A stretch of 64,000 bases of DNA from Massilia sp. PDC64 (GTDB lineage Bacteria; Pseudomonadota; Gammaproteobacteria; Burkholderiales; Burkholderiaceae_D), in NCBI RefSeq assembly GCF_900101265.1, contig NZ_FMZS01000003.1, positions 434,001 through 498,000 on the forward strand, read 5' to 3'. The notes under the pieces were generated by a model. That model searched no databases. It had not been told where the DNA came from and was given only the letters and a program-made list of their open reading frames with translations. The translations under genes were made by a program, and so were the position numbers. Of the stretch, positions 34,932-43,397 are shown in pieces (within the stretch, counting starts at the first letter, position 1; each line of letters opens with the position of its first letter).

Positions 34932-35768
34932 ATGTCCAAGCCATTACTCCATTTCACCCACGGGAACAGCTACCCCTCCGGTTCGTACGGCCGCCTGCTG
35001 GACGACCTGCGCCGCGATTTCGACGTGCGCACGACGGCCATGCTGGGTCACGATCCCCGCTTTCCCGTGCGCGACAACTGGCACACGCTCATCGACGAGC
35101 TGATCGCCCAGCTGGAGACCTATGGCCGGCCGGCGATCCTCGTCGGCCATTCGCTGGGCGGCGCCGTCAGCATGCTGGCGGCGCACCGGCGGCCCGATCT
35201 CGTGCGCTGCGTGGTAATGCTGGATTCGCCGGTCGTCGCCGGCTGGCGCGCGTGGGTGTGGCGCATCGCCAAGCTGCTCGGATTCCGCATGCGGCTGTCG
35301 CCCGGAAACGTGGCCCGGCGCCGGCGCAACGTGTGGCCGTCGCGCGCCGCCGCATTCGAGCATTTCATCGCCAAGCCCGTGTTCCAGGCGTGGGCGCCGG
35401 GAGCCCTCGACGATTACCTCGACCACGGCCTGAAGCCGCACCCCGAGGGTGTGCAGCTGCGCTTCGACCGCGACGTCGAGGCGGCGATCTACAGCACGCT
35501 GCCGCACGATATGGACCGGGTACTGCGCGCGCCGTTCCCCGTGCCGGTCGGCTTCATCGCGGGGACGGATTCCGTGGAACTGCGCCAGGCGGGCCTGGAC
35601 AGCACGCGCCGGCTGGTCGGCGACAATCTCGTCACGATCGAAGGCACGCACCTGTACCCGATGGAGAAGCCGGCGCTGACGGCGCAGCTGACGCGCGAGA
35701 TGATTGGGCGGCTGCTGGGGCAGGGCGACCAAAAAAAGGCCGGTCGCCCGGCGGCACTTTTCGCGTAA
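34932..35768 (+). CDS. Alpha/beta hydrolase
   Basis: A protein of about 278 residues with an alpha/beta-hydrolase fold: [11 protein letters not shown] near the N terminus (oxyanion region), nucleophile elbow [11 protein letters not shown], a cap region rich in Arg/Trp, and a C-terminal acid/His pair around [10 protein letters not shown] and [11 protein letters not shown]. The substrate cannot be predicted. Homologous proteins begin near MSKPLLHF, which favours ATG 34932. An alternative ATG at 34887 adds 15 residues, but a TACAAT-like element overlaps it. It is followed 44 bases later by dcd in the same direction. Confidence 0.8.
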   Translation: MSKPLLHFTHGNSYPSGSYGRLLDDLRRDFDVRTTAMLGHDPRFPVRDNWHTLIDELIAQLETYGRPAILVGHSLGGAVSMLAAHRRPDLVRCVVMLDSPVVAGWRAWVWRIAKLLGFRMRLSPGNVARRRRNVWPSRAAAFEHFIAKPVFQAWAPGALDDYLDHGLKPHPEGVQLRFDRDVEAAIYSTLPHDMDRVLRAPFPVPVGFIAGTDSVELRQAGLDSTRRLVGDNLVTIEGTHLYPMEKPALTAQLTREMIGRLLGQGDQKKAGRPAALFA

Positions 35769-35812
35769 AATTGCGGGATTCATATCCCCCCTTTTTGGAA
35801 AAGAAGCCAGCG

Positions 35813-36379
35813 ATGAGTATCAAGAGCGACAAATGGATCCGCCGGATGGCGGAAGAACACGGCATGATCGAACCGTTCTCGCCGAAACAGGTGCGCGAGA
35901 CGGACGGCCGCAAGATCATTTCGTGGGGCACGTCCTCGTACGGTTACGACATCCGCTGCGCCGACGAATTCAAGGTGTTCACGAACATCAACAGCACGAT
36001 CGTCGACCCGAAGAACTTCGATTCGAATTCGTTCGTGGACGTGAAGAGCGACGTGTGCATCATCCCACCGAACTCCTTCGCGCTGGCCCGCACCATCGAA
36101 TACTTCAGGATTCCCCGCAACGTGCTGACCGTCTGCCTGGGCAAGTCGACCTACGCCCGCTGCGGCATCATCGTCAACGTGACGCCGTTCGAGCCGGAAT
36201 GGGAAGGTTACGTGACCCTGGAATTCTCGAACACGACGCCGCTGCCGGCCAAGATCTACGCGGGCGAAGGCTGCGCGCAGGTGCTGTTCTTCGAAAGCGA
36301 CGAGATCTGCGAGACCTCGTACAAGGACCGGGGCGGCAAGTACCAGGGGCAGCACGGCGTGACACTGCCGAAGACTTGA
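35813..36379 (+). CDS. dcd: dCTP deaminase
   Basis: A 188-residue enzyme converting dCTP to dUTP for thymidylate synthesis. It shows the family motifs [56 protein letters not shown] (with the catalytic Arg/Glu region), [18 protein letters not shown] and a C-terminal [13 protein letters not shown]. The length is normal. The product feeds dUTPase and then ThyA, also in this window. A strong hairpin terminator follows the stop. In related genomes dcd also lies next to an Orn/Lys/Arg decarboxylase. Confidence 0.97.
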   Translation: MSIKSDKWIRRMAEEHGMIEPFSPKQVRETDGRKIISWGTSSYGYDIRCADEFKVFTNINSTIVDPKNFDSNSFVDVKSDVCIIPPNSFALARTIEYFRIPRNVLTVCLGKSTYARCGIIVNVTPFEPEWEGYVTLEFSNTTPLPAKIYAGEGCAQVLFFESDEICETSYKDRGGKYQGQHGVTLPKT

Positions 36380-36384
36380 GAAAA

Positions 36385-36405
36385 GGGGCCGCGGCCCCTT
36401 TTTTT
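36385..36405. terminator. Bidirectional rho-independent terminator after dcd
   Basis: The perfect palindrome GGGGCCGCGGCCCC (36385-36398) is followed on the plus strand by seven T (36399-36405), and on the minus strand by TTTTCTC. It can serve both dcd and the convergent PEP-CTERM gene, whose TAA at 36404-36406 overlaps the T run. Confidence 0.9.
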
Positions 36406-37138
36406 ATCGGCGCCGCCGCCAGCGCCAACCGGCGACGAGGGCGCCCGCAGCGAGCATGGCGGCGGCAGGCGGCTCGGGCACGGGCGACGGGGGCGCGTAG
36501 CCGTATGCCGTCAAGGACGTGATCTGGTAAAAGCCGATGTTCCCTTCCGCCGTGTTCTCGGCGACGATCGAGAAATCGCCGTCATAGTCGTTCACGTGGG
36601 TCAGTTCGAAACTGTCCGTCACGAGGCCCTGGAACACGAACAGGGTGGAGAAGTCCGCAAGCCCGCGGTCCGGATCGCCCGTGCTGTCGACCGTCAGGTG
36701 GCCGCTCAGGGTCAGGCGCGCATGGCCCGGTACGTCGAGCACCGCGGTCGTGCCGCCATTGGCCACGGCCCAGTGCTCGTCGTAGGTCGGGCCGCTGAAC
36801 GCGGTGGCCACGTGGATGTCGTCGAACATGCCCGCGATGCGGACGGTCGCGCTGCCGCTGTCGAGCAGCGACGTGGCCCGCGTGGGCAGGCGCGAGCCGT
36901 ATTCGACGTCGACCTCGCCGTCGCGGTGCGCGTCGATGCGGTCGCCGGCGCGGACTTCATTGCTGAGGTTCCACGCGGCGCGCCGCCAGGTGACGGGCAG
37001 GGGACTGCCGTCGATGGTGGAGACCATGCTGAGGCGCACGTCGGTCAGGTCGATCACGGCGCCGGATTGGGCCAGGGCCGGCCCGCAGCAGAGCAGGCAC
37101 GCCGCCAGGGCGGCCGTGCGCAGGAGTGACAGGTGCAT
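36404..37138 (-). CDS. PEP-CTERM sorting domain protein
   Basis: A 244-residue exported protein. A signal peptide (LLRTAALAACLLCCGPALAQ) is followed by a beta-rich body (RLTLSGHLTVDSTGD, FVFQGLVTDSFELTHVNDY). It ends in the tripartite PEP-CTERM signal: the VPEP motif, a hydrophobic segment (PAAAMLAAGALVAGW) and an Arg-rich tail (RWRRRR). Such proteins are processed by exosortase and attached to the envelope or exopolysaccharide matrix. Exosortase is not in the window. ATG 37138 is chosen because the signal peptide begins there. The body matches no enzyme known to me. Confidence 0.88.
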   Translation of the reverse strand: MHLSLLRTAALAACLLCCGPALAQSGAVIDLTDVRLSMVSTIDGSPLPVTWRRAAWNLSNEVRAGDRIDAHRDGEVDVEYGSRLPTRATSLLDSGSATVRIAGMFDDIHVATAFSGPTYDEHWAVANGGTTAVLDVPGHARLTLSGHLTVDSTGDPDRGLADFSTLFVFQGLVTDSFELTHVNDYDGDFSIVAENTAEGNIGFYQITSLTAYGYAPPSPVPEPPAAAMLAAGALVAGWRWRRRR

Positions 37139-37227
37139 GACGAACCTCGCGTCGGAGAAGAACACACGGGGCGTTCATTATCGTCCGACGCGCACGAGGC
37201 CGGCGCACCTTAGCCCTGGGCAAGGAT

Positions 37228-39483
37228 TCAGCCCTGCTTGACGCAATCCACGAAGTAGCCCAGCTTCCCGTCGATCTCGCGTTTCACGAGACCGTGCACG
37301 TCCGTCTCGAAGCCCGGGAACCGCTCGTTGAAATCGCGGGCGAAGCGCAGGTAGTCGACGATGGTCTTGTTGAAGCGCTCGCCCGGGATCAGGAGCGGAA
37401 TGCCCGGCGGGTAAGGCGTCAGCAGGATCGCGGTGATGCGGCCTTCCAGGTCCTCGATCGCCACGCGCTCGATCTCGCGGTGCGCCATCTTCGCGAACGC
37501 GTCCGACGGTTTCATGGCCGGGATCATGTCCGACAAATACATCTCGGTCGTCAGGCGGGCGACGTCGCGCGACTTATAGAAATCGTGGATCTGCTGGCAC
37601 AGGTCGCGCAGGCCCCACGATTCGTAGCGCGGATTCGCGGACGTGAACTCAGGCATGACGCGCCACATCGGCTGGTTGCGGTCGTAGTCGTCCTTGAACT
37701 GCTGCAGGGCGGTGACGAGCGTGTTCCACCGGCCCTTCGTGATGCCGATCGTGAACATGATGAAGAACGAGTACAGGCCGCACTTCTCGATGATCACGCC
37801 GTGTTCGGCGAGGTACTTGGTGACGATCGACGCCGGGATGCCGGAGTCGCCGAACGAACCGTCCAGCGACAGGCCCGGCGTGACGATGGTCGCCTTGATC
37901 GGGTCGAGCATGTTGAAGCCTTCGGCCAGGTTGCCGAAGCCGTGCCAGTCGTCTTCCGCGTGGATCATCCAGTCGGCCTGCGTGCCGATGCCTTCCTCGC
38001 TCGTGACCTGCGGGCCCCAGACCTTGAACCACCAGTCCTGGCCCCATTCCTCGTCGACCTTCTGCATGGCGCGGCGGAAGTCCAGCGCTTCGAAGATCGA
38101 TTCCTCGACGAGCGCCGTGCCGCCCGGCGCCTCCATCATCGCGGCGGCGACGTCGCACGACGCGATGATCGAGTACTGCGGCGACGTCGAGGTGTGCATC
38201 AGGTACGCCTCGTTGAACGCGTCCTGGTCCAGCGCGACGGTCTCGGATTCGCGTACGAGCACCTGCGAGGCCTGCGACAGGCCCGCGAGCAGCTTGTGCG
38301 TGGACTGCGTCGAAAAGATCATCGACTGCTTCGCGCGCGGGCGGTCGCGGCCGATCGCGTGCATGTTGCGGTAGAAGTCGTGGAACGTCGCGTGCGGCAG
38401 CCACGCTTCGTCGAAGTGCAGCGTGTCGATCTCGCCGTCCAGCAGTTCGCGCAGGGTCTCCACGTTGTAGACGACGCCGTCGTAAGTCGATTGCGTGATC
38501 GTGAGGATGCGCGGCTTCTTGTTCTTCGCTTCGCGGGCGAACGGGTTCGCTTCGATCTTCTTGCGGATCGACTCCGGCGAGAATTCTTCCAGCGGGATCG
38601 GGCCGATGATGCCCAGGTTGTTCCGGGTCGGCATCAGGAATACGGGGATCGCGCCGCACATGATGATCGAGTGCAGGATCGACTTGTGGCAGTTGCGGTC
38701 GACGACGACGATGTCGCCCGGCGCGACGGTCGAATGCCACACCATCTTGTTCGATGTCGACGTGCCGTTGGTGACGAAGTAGCAGTGGTCGGCGTTGTAG
38801 ATGCGCGCGGCGTTGCGCTCCGACTTGGCGACGGGGCCCGTGTGGTCCAGCAGCTGGCCCAGTTCCTCGACGGCGTTGCAGACGTCGGCGCGCAGCATGT
38901 TCTCGCCGAAGAACTGGTGGAACATCTGGCCGATCGGCGACTTCAGGAACGCGACGCCGCCCGAGTGGCCGGGGCAGTGCCAGGAATAGGAGCCGTCGTT
39001 GGCGTAGTTGACGAGCGCGCGGAAGAACGGCGGCGCCAGGCTGTCCAGGTACGCTTTCGCTTCGCGGATGATGTGGCGGGCGACGAATTCCGGCGTGTCC
39101 TCGAACATGTGGATGAAGCCGTGCAGCTCCTTCAGGATGTCGTTCGGGATGTGGCGGCTCGTGCGGGTCTCGCCGTAGATGTAGATCGGGATGTCCGAGT
39201 TCTTGTGGCGGATCTCCTGCACGAACGCGCGCAGACCGCTCAATGCGAAATTGGTCTCCTCGATGGTGCCGCCGCCGAATTCCTCATCGTCGATCGACAG
39301 CACGAAGGCCGAAGCGCGCGACTGCTGCTGGGCGAACTGCGACAGGTCGCCATAGCTGGTCAGCCCCAGCACTTCCATACCTTCTTTTTCCATCGCGGCG
39401 GCAAGCGCGCGAATGCCGAGGCCGGAGGTGTTCTCGGAACGGAAATCCTCGTCAATGATGACGATTGGGAAACGAAATTTCAT
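37228..39483 (-). CDS. Orn/Lys/Arg decarboxylase, large PLP-dependent
   Basis: A 751-residue fold-type I PLP enzyme of the bacterial inducible/biosynthetic amino-acid decarboxylase family. The N-terminal receiver-like wing domain (1-130, FPIVIIDEDFRSENTSGLGI) precedes the catalytic core, with HCPGHSGGVAFLKSP, VTNGTSTSNKMVWH, HFDEAWLPHATF and the PLP lysine near residue 397 (FSTQSTHKLLAGLSQ). The C-terminal domain has YPPGIPLLIPGERF. Whether ornithine, lysine or arginine is used cannot be told; the product is a polyamine or cadaverine. ATG 39483 has GGAG 7 bases before it. Its position close to dcd is conserved in Burkholderiales. Confidence 0.92.
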   Translation of the reverse strand: MKFRFPIVIIDEDFRSENTSGLGIRALAAAMEKEGMEVLGLTSYGDLSQFAQQQSRASAFVLSIDDEEFGGGTIEETNFALSGLRAFVQEIRHKNSDIPIYIYGETRTSRHIPNDILKELHGFIHMFEDTPEFVARHIIREAKAYLDSLAPPFFRALVNYANDGSYSWHCPGHSGGVAFLKSPIGQMFHQFFGENMLRADVCNAVEELGQLLDHTGPVAKSERNAARIYNADHCYFVTNGTSTSNKMVWHSTVAPGDIVVVDRNCHKSILHSIIMCGAIPVFLMPTRNNLGIIGPIPLEEFSPESIRKKIEANPFAREAKNKKPRILTITQSTYDGVVYNVETLRELLDGEIDTLHFDEAWLPHATFHDFYRNMHAIGRDRPRAKQSMIFSTQSTHKLLAGLSQASQVLVRESETVALDQDAFNEAYLMHTSTSPQYSIIASCDVAAAMMEAPGGTALVEESIFEALDFRRAMQKVDEEWGQDWWFKVWGPQVTSEEGIGTQADWMIHAEDDWHGFGNLAEGFNMLDPIKATIVTPGLSLDGSFGDSGIPASIVTKYLAEHGVIIEKCGLYSFFIMFTIGITKGRWNTLVTALQQFKDDYDRNQPMWRVMPEFTSANPRYESWGLRDLCQQIHDFYKSRDVARLTTEMYLSDMIPAMKPSDAFAKMAHREIERVAIEDLEGRITAILLTPYPPGIPLLIPGERFNKTIVDYLRFARDFNERFPGFETDVHGLVKREIDGKLGYFVDCVKQG

Positions 39484-39748
39484 GGACAGCTCCAAAGCGA
39501 AGCGCCGTGCGCGCCGTCTCCCCGAAAGTGGAAGGCGGCCGGGCACGGCACCGGAAAAATGAAGAAGCGGATTTTCGCAGAAATTGCGGGGTCCCGTGCA
39601 AAAATTTTTGATAGGTTAGCTACACGGGGGAGATTGTGGCGCACTCTTGTGTAAGCAAGATGACGAAGCGGTCGCTACGTTAAAAGGCTAACGGAAGCCG
39701 GCACCCGGCCGGCATAGAGTTGAGCCTCCCTTTTGAAGCGAGGTCATC
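39484..39748. promoter_or_regulatory. Divergent intergenic region, decarboxylase / SRPBCC gene
   Basis: A 265-base region from which both flanking genes are read outwards. It includes the perfect AT palindrome CAAAAATTTTTG (39599-39610), suited to DNA bending or regulator binding, and the GCGAGG ribosome site before 39749. No promoter reached good consensus in either direction. Confidence 0.4.
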
Positions 39749-40252
39749 ATGTCCACCGTCCGCGTCCAGTTGGAAAGCAAGGTTCCCCGTTCGCCCGCCG
39801 AGCTGTGGGACTGGAGCACGTCGGTGCGGGGCGTCGAAGCGGAAATGGGGCCGGTGCTGAAGCTCGATTTTCCGAAGGGGATGACGCACATCCCGCGCGA
39901 CGGCAGCGGCCTCGGTCGCCCGCTCGGCAATTTCAAGTTCCTGCTGTTCGGCGTCGTGCCCGTGGACCTGTCGCGACTGACGTTCACCGAGATCGAACCG
40001 GGCCGCCGCTTCGTCGAGCAGTCGCCCCTGTTGTCGATGAAGAGCTGGCGGCACGAGCGCATCCTCACGCCCGGCCCGGACGGCACGCGCATCGTCGACC
40101 GCCTGGAGTTCACGCCGCGCTTCGCGGGCCCGATCGTGGGCTGGATCATCGAGCGCTTCTTCCGCCACCGCCACGCGGTGCTGAAGAAGCACTACCGGGA
40201 GCGCCGCTCAGTGCCCCGCCGCGAACAGGGCGCCCAGGGGATCCACGTGTAG
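39749..40252 (+). CDS. SRPBCC-fold ligand-binding protein
   Basis: A 167-residue protein of the START/Bet v1-like SRPBCC superfamily (polyketide-cyclase-like). It opens VRVQLESKVPRSPAELWDW, has a central strand region (PVDLSRLTFTEIEPGRRFVE) and ends with the long helix WIIERFFRHRHAVLKKHYRE. Such proteins bind hydrophobic ligands; no catalytic residues can be named. The last 45 bases overlap the 3' end of the convergent DUF4337 gene, which makes the basic tail (RRSVPRREQGAQG) partly determined by the opposite gene. Confidence 0.8.
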   Translation: MSTVRVQLESKVPRSPAELWDWSTSVRGVEAEMGPVLKLDFPKGMTHIPRDGSGLGRPLGNFKFLLFGVVPVDLSRLTFTEIEPGRRFVEQSPLLSMKSWRHERILTPGPDGTRIVDRLEFTPRFAGPIVGWIIERFFRHRHAVLKKHYRERRSVPRREQGAQGIHV

Positions 40253-40822
40253 CCACGCGAACGCGCCCAGCGCGAAGCCGACGAGCGCGACGACGTAGGT
40301 GATCGACAGCAGCCAGCGGCGGCGCGTCAGCAGGGTGATGGCGGCCAGCGAGATGGCGATCTGCTCGGCCGTCGTCGCCAGCGCCCACTGGTGGTGGGTG
40401 TGCAGCGCGCGTTCCGACTTCTCGTTCCATTCGTCCGACTGGGCCTCGTACTTCTCGGCCTCTTTCTTGATGCCGGCCTTTTCCGACTCGTAGCGCGCGA
40501 CGTCGGCCTTGTACTTCGCCTGCATCTGCGGGTCCATGCCCGGCAGGCTCGTCGCCAGTTCGGCCAGGTTCTGCTTGCTCGACTTGGCCTGATAGTAGTT
40601 CCAGGAATTCGCCGCCGTCGTCTTGGCGATGGCGGCGTTGTTCTTGAAGAGGGCCGCGTCGTTCTGCGTGGCGCCGCCCAGGTAGCCGAACAGCGCGCCG
40701 ACGGTGGCCAGGATCGCAGTCATCACCGCGATGTTGTTCGAGAAGGAATCGCTGCCGTGCTGGGCGGCGTGTTCGACCGCGTGATCGTGCGGTCCGTGTA
40801 CGTGGAAACCGTGTCCGGACAT
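40208..40822 (-). CDS. DUF4337 family membrane protein
   Basis: A 204-residue protein. The His-rich N terminus (GHGFHVHGPHDHAVEHAAQH) is followed by TM1 (NIAVMTAILATVGALFGYLG), a charged coiled-coil-like helix (about 60-145, KADVARYESEKAGIKKEAEK) and two C-terminal TM segments (AEQIAISLAAITLLT and LLSITYVVALVGFALGAFAW). The layout matches DUF4337. Function is unknown; the His cluster may bind metal. It follows folA by 3 bases on the same strand, so it is probably co-transcribed. Confidence 0.82.
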   Translation of the reverse strand: MSGHGFHVHGPHDHAVEHAAQHGSDSFSNNIAVMTAILATVGALFGYLGGATQNDAALFKNNAAIAKTTAANSWNYYQAKSSKQNLAELATSLPGMDPQMQAKYKADVARYESEKAGIKKEAEKYEAQSDEWNEKSERALHTHHQWALATTAEQIAISLAAITLLTRRRWLLSITYVVALVGFALGAFAWLHVDPLGALFAAGH

Positions 40823-40825
40823 GTG

Positions 40826-41314
40826 TTATTTGACTTTGTCGTAGGTGACGATGGCGTAGTCGACGCCGGCCGTCGGTGAATGCAGGGGTTCGTTCGACAC
40901 GGCCGCCCATTGGGCGCTGTCGATCTCCGGGAAGAACGTGTCGCAGCGGTAGACCTTGTCGATGTGCGTGACGATCAGGCGGTCGGCGATGCGCATCGCT
41001 TCCGCGAAGATCTGGGCGCCGCCGATGATGCTCGCCGAGTCGGCGCCGACGAGGGCGACGGCGTCGTCCAGCGAGTGCACGACGTCCACGCCGTCATGGC
41101 GCCAGTCGGCGTTGCGCGTGACGACGATGTTGCGGCGGCCCGGCAGCGGCCGGCCGATCGATTCGAACGTCTTGCGGCCCATGATGATCGGGTGGCCGAG
41201 GGTTACGCGCTTGAAGTGGGCGAGGTCCTCGGGCAGGTGCCAGGGCAGTTTGTTGTCGACGCCGATGCCGCGGTTCGCGTCCATGGCGACGACGAGGGAC
41301 AAGTGGGTAGCCAT
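40826..41314 (-). CDS. folA: Dihydrofolate reductase
   Basis: A 162-residue NADPH-dependent enzyme that regenerates tetrahydrofolate, needed after each ThyA cycle. Motifs are LVVAMDANRGIGVDNKLPWH, LPEDLAHFKRVTLGHPIIMG, RKTFESIGRPLPGRRNIVV and, later, IIGGAQIFAEAM. The catalytic acid Asp/Glu of LPEDLAHFK is present. ATG 41314 follows AAGGAG; a start 24 bases earlier is unlikely. thyA, its usual neighbour, lies 12.6 kb upstream on the same strand because of the four-gene operon between them. Confidence 0.97.
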   Translation of the reverse strand: MATHLSLVVAMDANRGIGVDNKLPWHLPEDLAHFKRVTLGHPIIMGRKTFESIGRPLPGRRNIVVTRNADWRHDGVDVVHSLDDAVALVGADSASIIGGAQIFAEAMRIADRLIVTHIDKVYRCDTFFPEIDSAQWAAVSNEPLHSPTAGVDYAIVTYDKVK

Positions 41315-41378
41315 GTGGGTCTCCTTTGCAGCTGGCACTAGATCGTCTTCGGTGCCTGCCGGAGCAGGCGCGACGCAT

Positions 41379-41417
41379 AGTATAACGGCCCGGGGCGCCC
41401 CCGCGGAAGATCCGCGG
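41379..41417 (-). promoter_or_regulatory. folA -10 element and upstream hairpin
   Basis: TATACT (minus strand, 41384-41379) lies 65 bases before the folA ATG and is a likely -10, though the -35 is poor. Just upstream, CCGCGGAAGATCCGCGG (41401-41417) is a perfect stem with a 3-base loop, 34 bases after the stop of the last four-gene-operon gene. It could end that transcript, but it has no T run. Confidence 0.4.
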
Positions 41418-41451
41418 CATCCCGGGCCGGATGGGCTGCAAAGGGGCGGGG

Positions 41452-42081
41452 TCAGTTGAAGACCTTGCCCAGCTGATTGAATGCATACGGGAAGAACAAG
41501 GCGGAGCCCGCCAGGAAATACCAGCCGGTATCCTTCAGCACCGTCATGTCCAGCCCAAAGAACAGGGCGTAGATGACCCAGTAGCCCAGCCCGATCGATA
41601 TCGCCGCCATGCCGACGGCACCCACGGCGCCGGCCGTCCGGCTGAAACTGCCCTTGGGCTGCTCAGGATCGGCGGGATCCGACGGCGGCGGGGTTTCCGT
41701 AAGCACGCTGCGGATCGGCGCGGACGTGGTGACCGTCGTGACGGTCACGGCGCCCGCGGCGTTGGTGGTCTGCGTCGTCTGTTGTCCGGGAGTTGTCAGG
41801 GCCAGCTTCACGAGGCGCAGGGCCCAGACGAGGACGAACGTCGTCACGACGAGTACGACGATGAACGTGGCCGTGGCGCTCGTCGGCAACGCGGTCTGCG
41901 GCGTGCGCGGGGCGGGCGCCGCGGCGGTCGCTGTCGTGGTGGGCGGCCCCTGCAGGGTCAGTGCTGCAGGTGCGGCCTGGGCCGGCGTAACCGGTGCCGG
42001 CGTCGCGGCGGTCGCCGTGACGGTAACGGGTTGCGTGGCCGGCTGGGCGGGGGCGGCGGCGGGGGAGGTTTCAGTTGCCAT
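41452..42081 (-). CDS. Membrane protein, fourth gene of the giant-protein operon
   Basis: A 209-residue protein of unknown family. Residues 1-70 are Ala/Thr/Pro-rich and probably disordered (AAPAQPATQPVTVTATAATP). Then come TM1 (ATFIVVLVVTTFVLVWAL, about 73-92), a Thr-rich loop of about 50 residues, TM2 (AISIGLGYWVIYALFFGL) and TM3 (WYFLAGSALFFPYAFNQLG). The ATG has AGGAG and lies 11 bases inside the end of the third gene, so it is translationally coupled. It may anchor the other products of the operon to the membrane; this is inference from position only. Confidence 0.7.
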   Translation of the reverse strand: MATETSPAAAPAQPATQPVTVTATAATPAPVTPAQAAPAALTLQGPPTTTATAAAPAPRTPQTALPTSATATFIVVLVVTTFVLVWALRLVKLALTTPGQQTTQTTNAAGAVTVTTVTTSAPIRSVLTETPPPSDPADPEQPKGSFSRTAGAVGAVGMAAISIGLGYWVIYALFFGLDMTVLKDTGWYFLAGSALFFPYAFNQLGKVFN

Positions 42082-43396
42082 GGAAGTCTCCTGGTGCTTG
42101 TCGGGTATGCGGACCGTGCGTGGTTGCAGGCGCCGCGGCGACGGCTGGACCGGGCGGCTTGGGTTGCACGAAGTCGCCGGCGGTTTCGTCGTAGCGATAG
42201 ACGCCGAGCAGTCCCTGCTCGCGCATCCGCTGGATGGCCTTGGCGAGGTGCTCGACGCGGGCGGCGAAGGCATTGTTCTTGCCTTTCAGCGCCAGCAAGG
42301 CACGGTAGGCCCGGGCGTCGGAGAGCCTGCCGGTCGCGTCGCGCAGGCATTTCTCGATGTCGGCCTTCGAGGCGCGTCCCTGGTTGCGGATGTCGCAGAC
42401 AAGCACGGCGATGTAGTCGGGGCGGCCGTCGATCTCCTTGCCCTTCAAGTCCTTCAGGTAGGACGAGAAATTGCGGATCGCCAGCCGGACCTGGTCGACG
42501 CAGGTCTGGGGATCGTGGCGCGCGAGGTGCACGAGGGCCGCCATCAGTACGGCCTCCGCGTCGTCGATGGCATTGCTGACGGGATTCAGAAGGTCCAGCA
42601 GCGCCTTGTTGCGCGGATCGGAAGCCGTGTCGATCAGGTTGCCGTTCGCATCGTGGATGCGGTCCTTGCCGTCCACCTTCTTCAGCCTCAGGTTGGGGAA
42701 GTAGTACCCGGCGTCGGCACGCGCGAGCCAGCGCCGCAGCAGCAGGATCAGGTTGGCGTCATAATAATGCGCGCCGAACTGCACGAGGCCGAACGTGATC
42801 CGGGCGTCGTCGTAGGTGTTCACCGCGGCGAACGTCTGCGACCCTTCGACGCGCGTGGTCGCTTCCACGAGCGCCGCCCAGGGACCGAACAGGGGCCAGA
42901 ACGTGCGGGCACTGTAGTGCGGACCCTGGTCCGAGTCGGCCATGCCGAGGCCCAGCCGGCCCTGGTACGTCTGGTGCAGGCCGATGCTGAACTTGGCCGT
43001 GCCGAGGGTGGCGATGCTGCGCACGCGCTTGCTCTTCTCGAGAGGCCGGGTCGTGATGTCCCCCGGCGCGATCGCCACGGTGAGCGCCGTGTAGGGTGTC
43101 GTGCCGATGCCGATGACAGCAAGGCCCCGCGTCGCCTGGACGGCAGGAGACAGGCCCACGCGCACCCGGCATCCGTATCCCCATTTGGCCTTGGCGGCCT
43201 TGTTGGCCAATGGCAGCCGGAGTTCCGGGCCCTGGCCGGCCGGTTCGAACTCGTCGCCGCCGCGGGCGACGCTCCAGGCGAGGGCCTGCTTCTCGGCCGC
43301 GGTCCAGGTTCCCCCGCAGTTGGCCTTGAGCGTGACGCTGTCCGTGGTGAAGAAGGCGGCGTCGGGCCCGTCGATGCTGATCGTCTTGTCGGCCAT
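42071..43396 (-). CDS. Unknown protein, possible lysozyme-like domain, third gene of operon
   Basis: A 441-residue protein of no recognised family. The N-terminal 120 residues are beta-rich (KTISIDGPDAAFFTTDSVTL, PGDITTRPLEKSKRVRSIAT). A helical core then contains TRVEGSQTFAAVNTYDDARI (about 177-196), directly followed by TFGLVQFGAHYYDANLILLL. The Glu followed by a TFG-L-x-Q motif recalls the E...GLMQ arrangement of lytic transglycosylases and lysozymes. The region DPRNKALLDLLNPV to AIQRMREQGLLGVYRYDET is helical. The C terminus is Pro/Ala-rich. The ATG comes 1 base after the second gene's stop codon. A peptidoglycan-related role is a weak inference. Confidence 0.65.
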   Translation of the reverse strand: MADKTISIDGPDAAFFTTDSVTLKANCGGTWTAAEKQALAWSVARGGDEFEPAGQGPELRLPLANKAAKAKWGYGCRVRVGLSPAVQATRGLAVIGIGTTPYTALTVAIAPGDITTRPLEKSKRVRSIATLGTAKFSIGLHQTYQGRLGLGMADSDQGPHYSARTFWPLFGPWAALVEATTRVEGSQTFAAVNTYDDARITFGLVQFGAHYYDANLILLLRRWLARADAGYYFPNLRLKKVDGKDRIHDANGNLIDTASDPRNKALLDLLNPVSNAIDDAEAVLMAALVHLARHDPQTCVDQVRLAIRNFSSYLKDLKGKEIDGRPDYIAVLVCDIRNQGRASKADIEKCLRDATGRLSDARAYRALLALKGKNNAFAARVEHLAKAIQRMREQGLLGVYRYDETAGDFVQPKPPGPAVAAAPATTHGPHTRQAPGDFHGN

Positions 43397-43397
43397 G

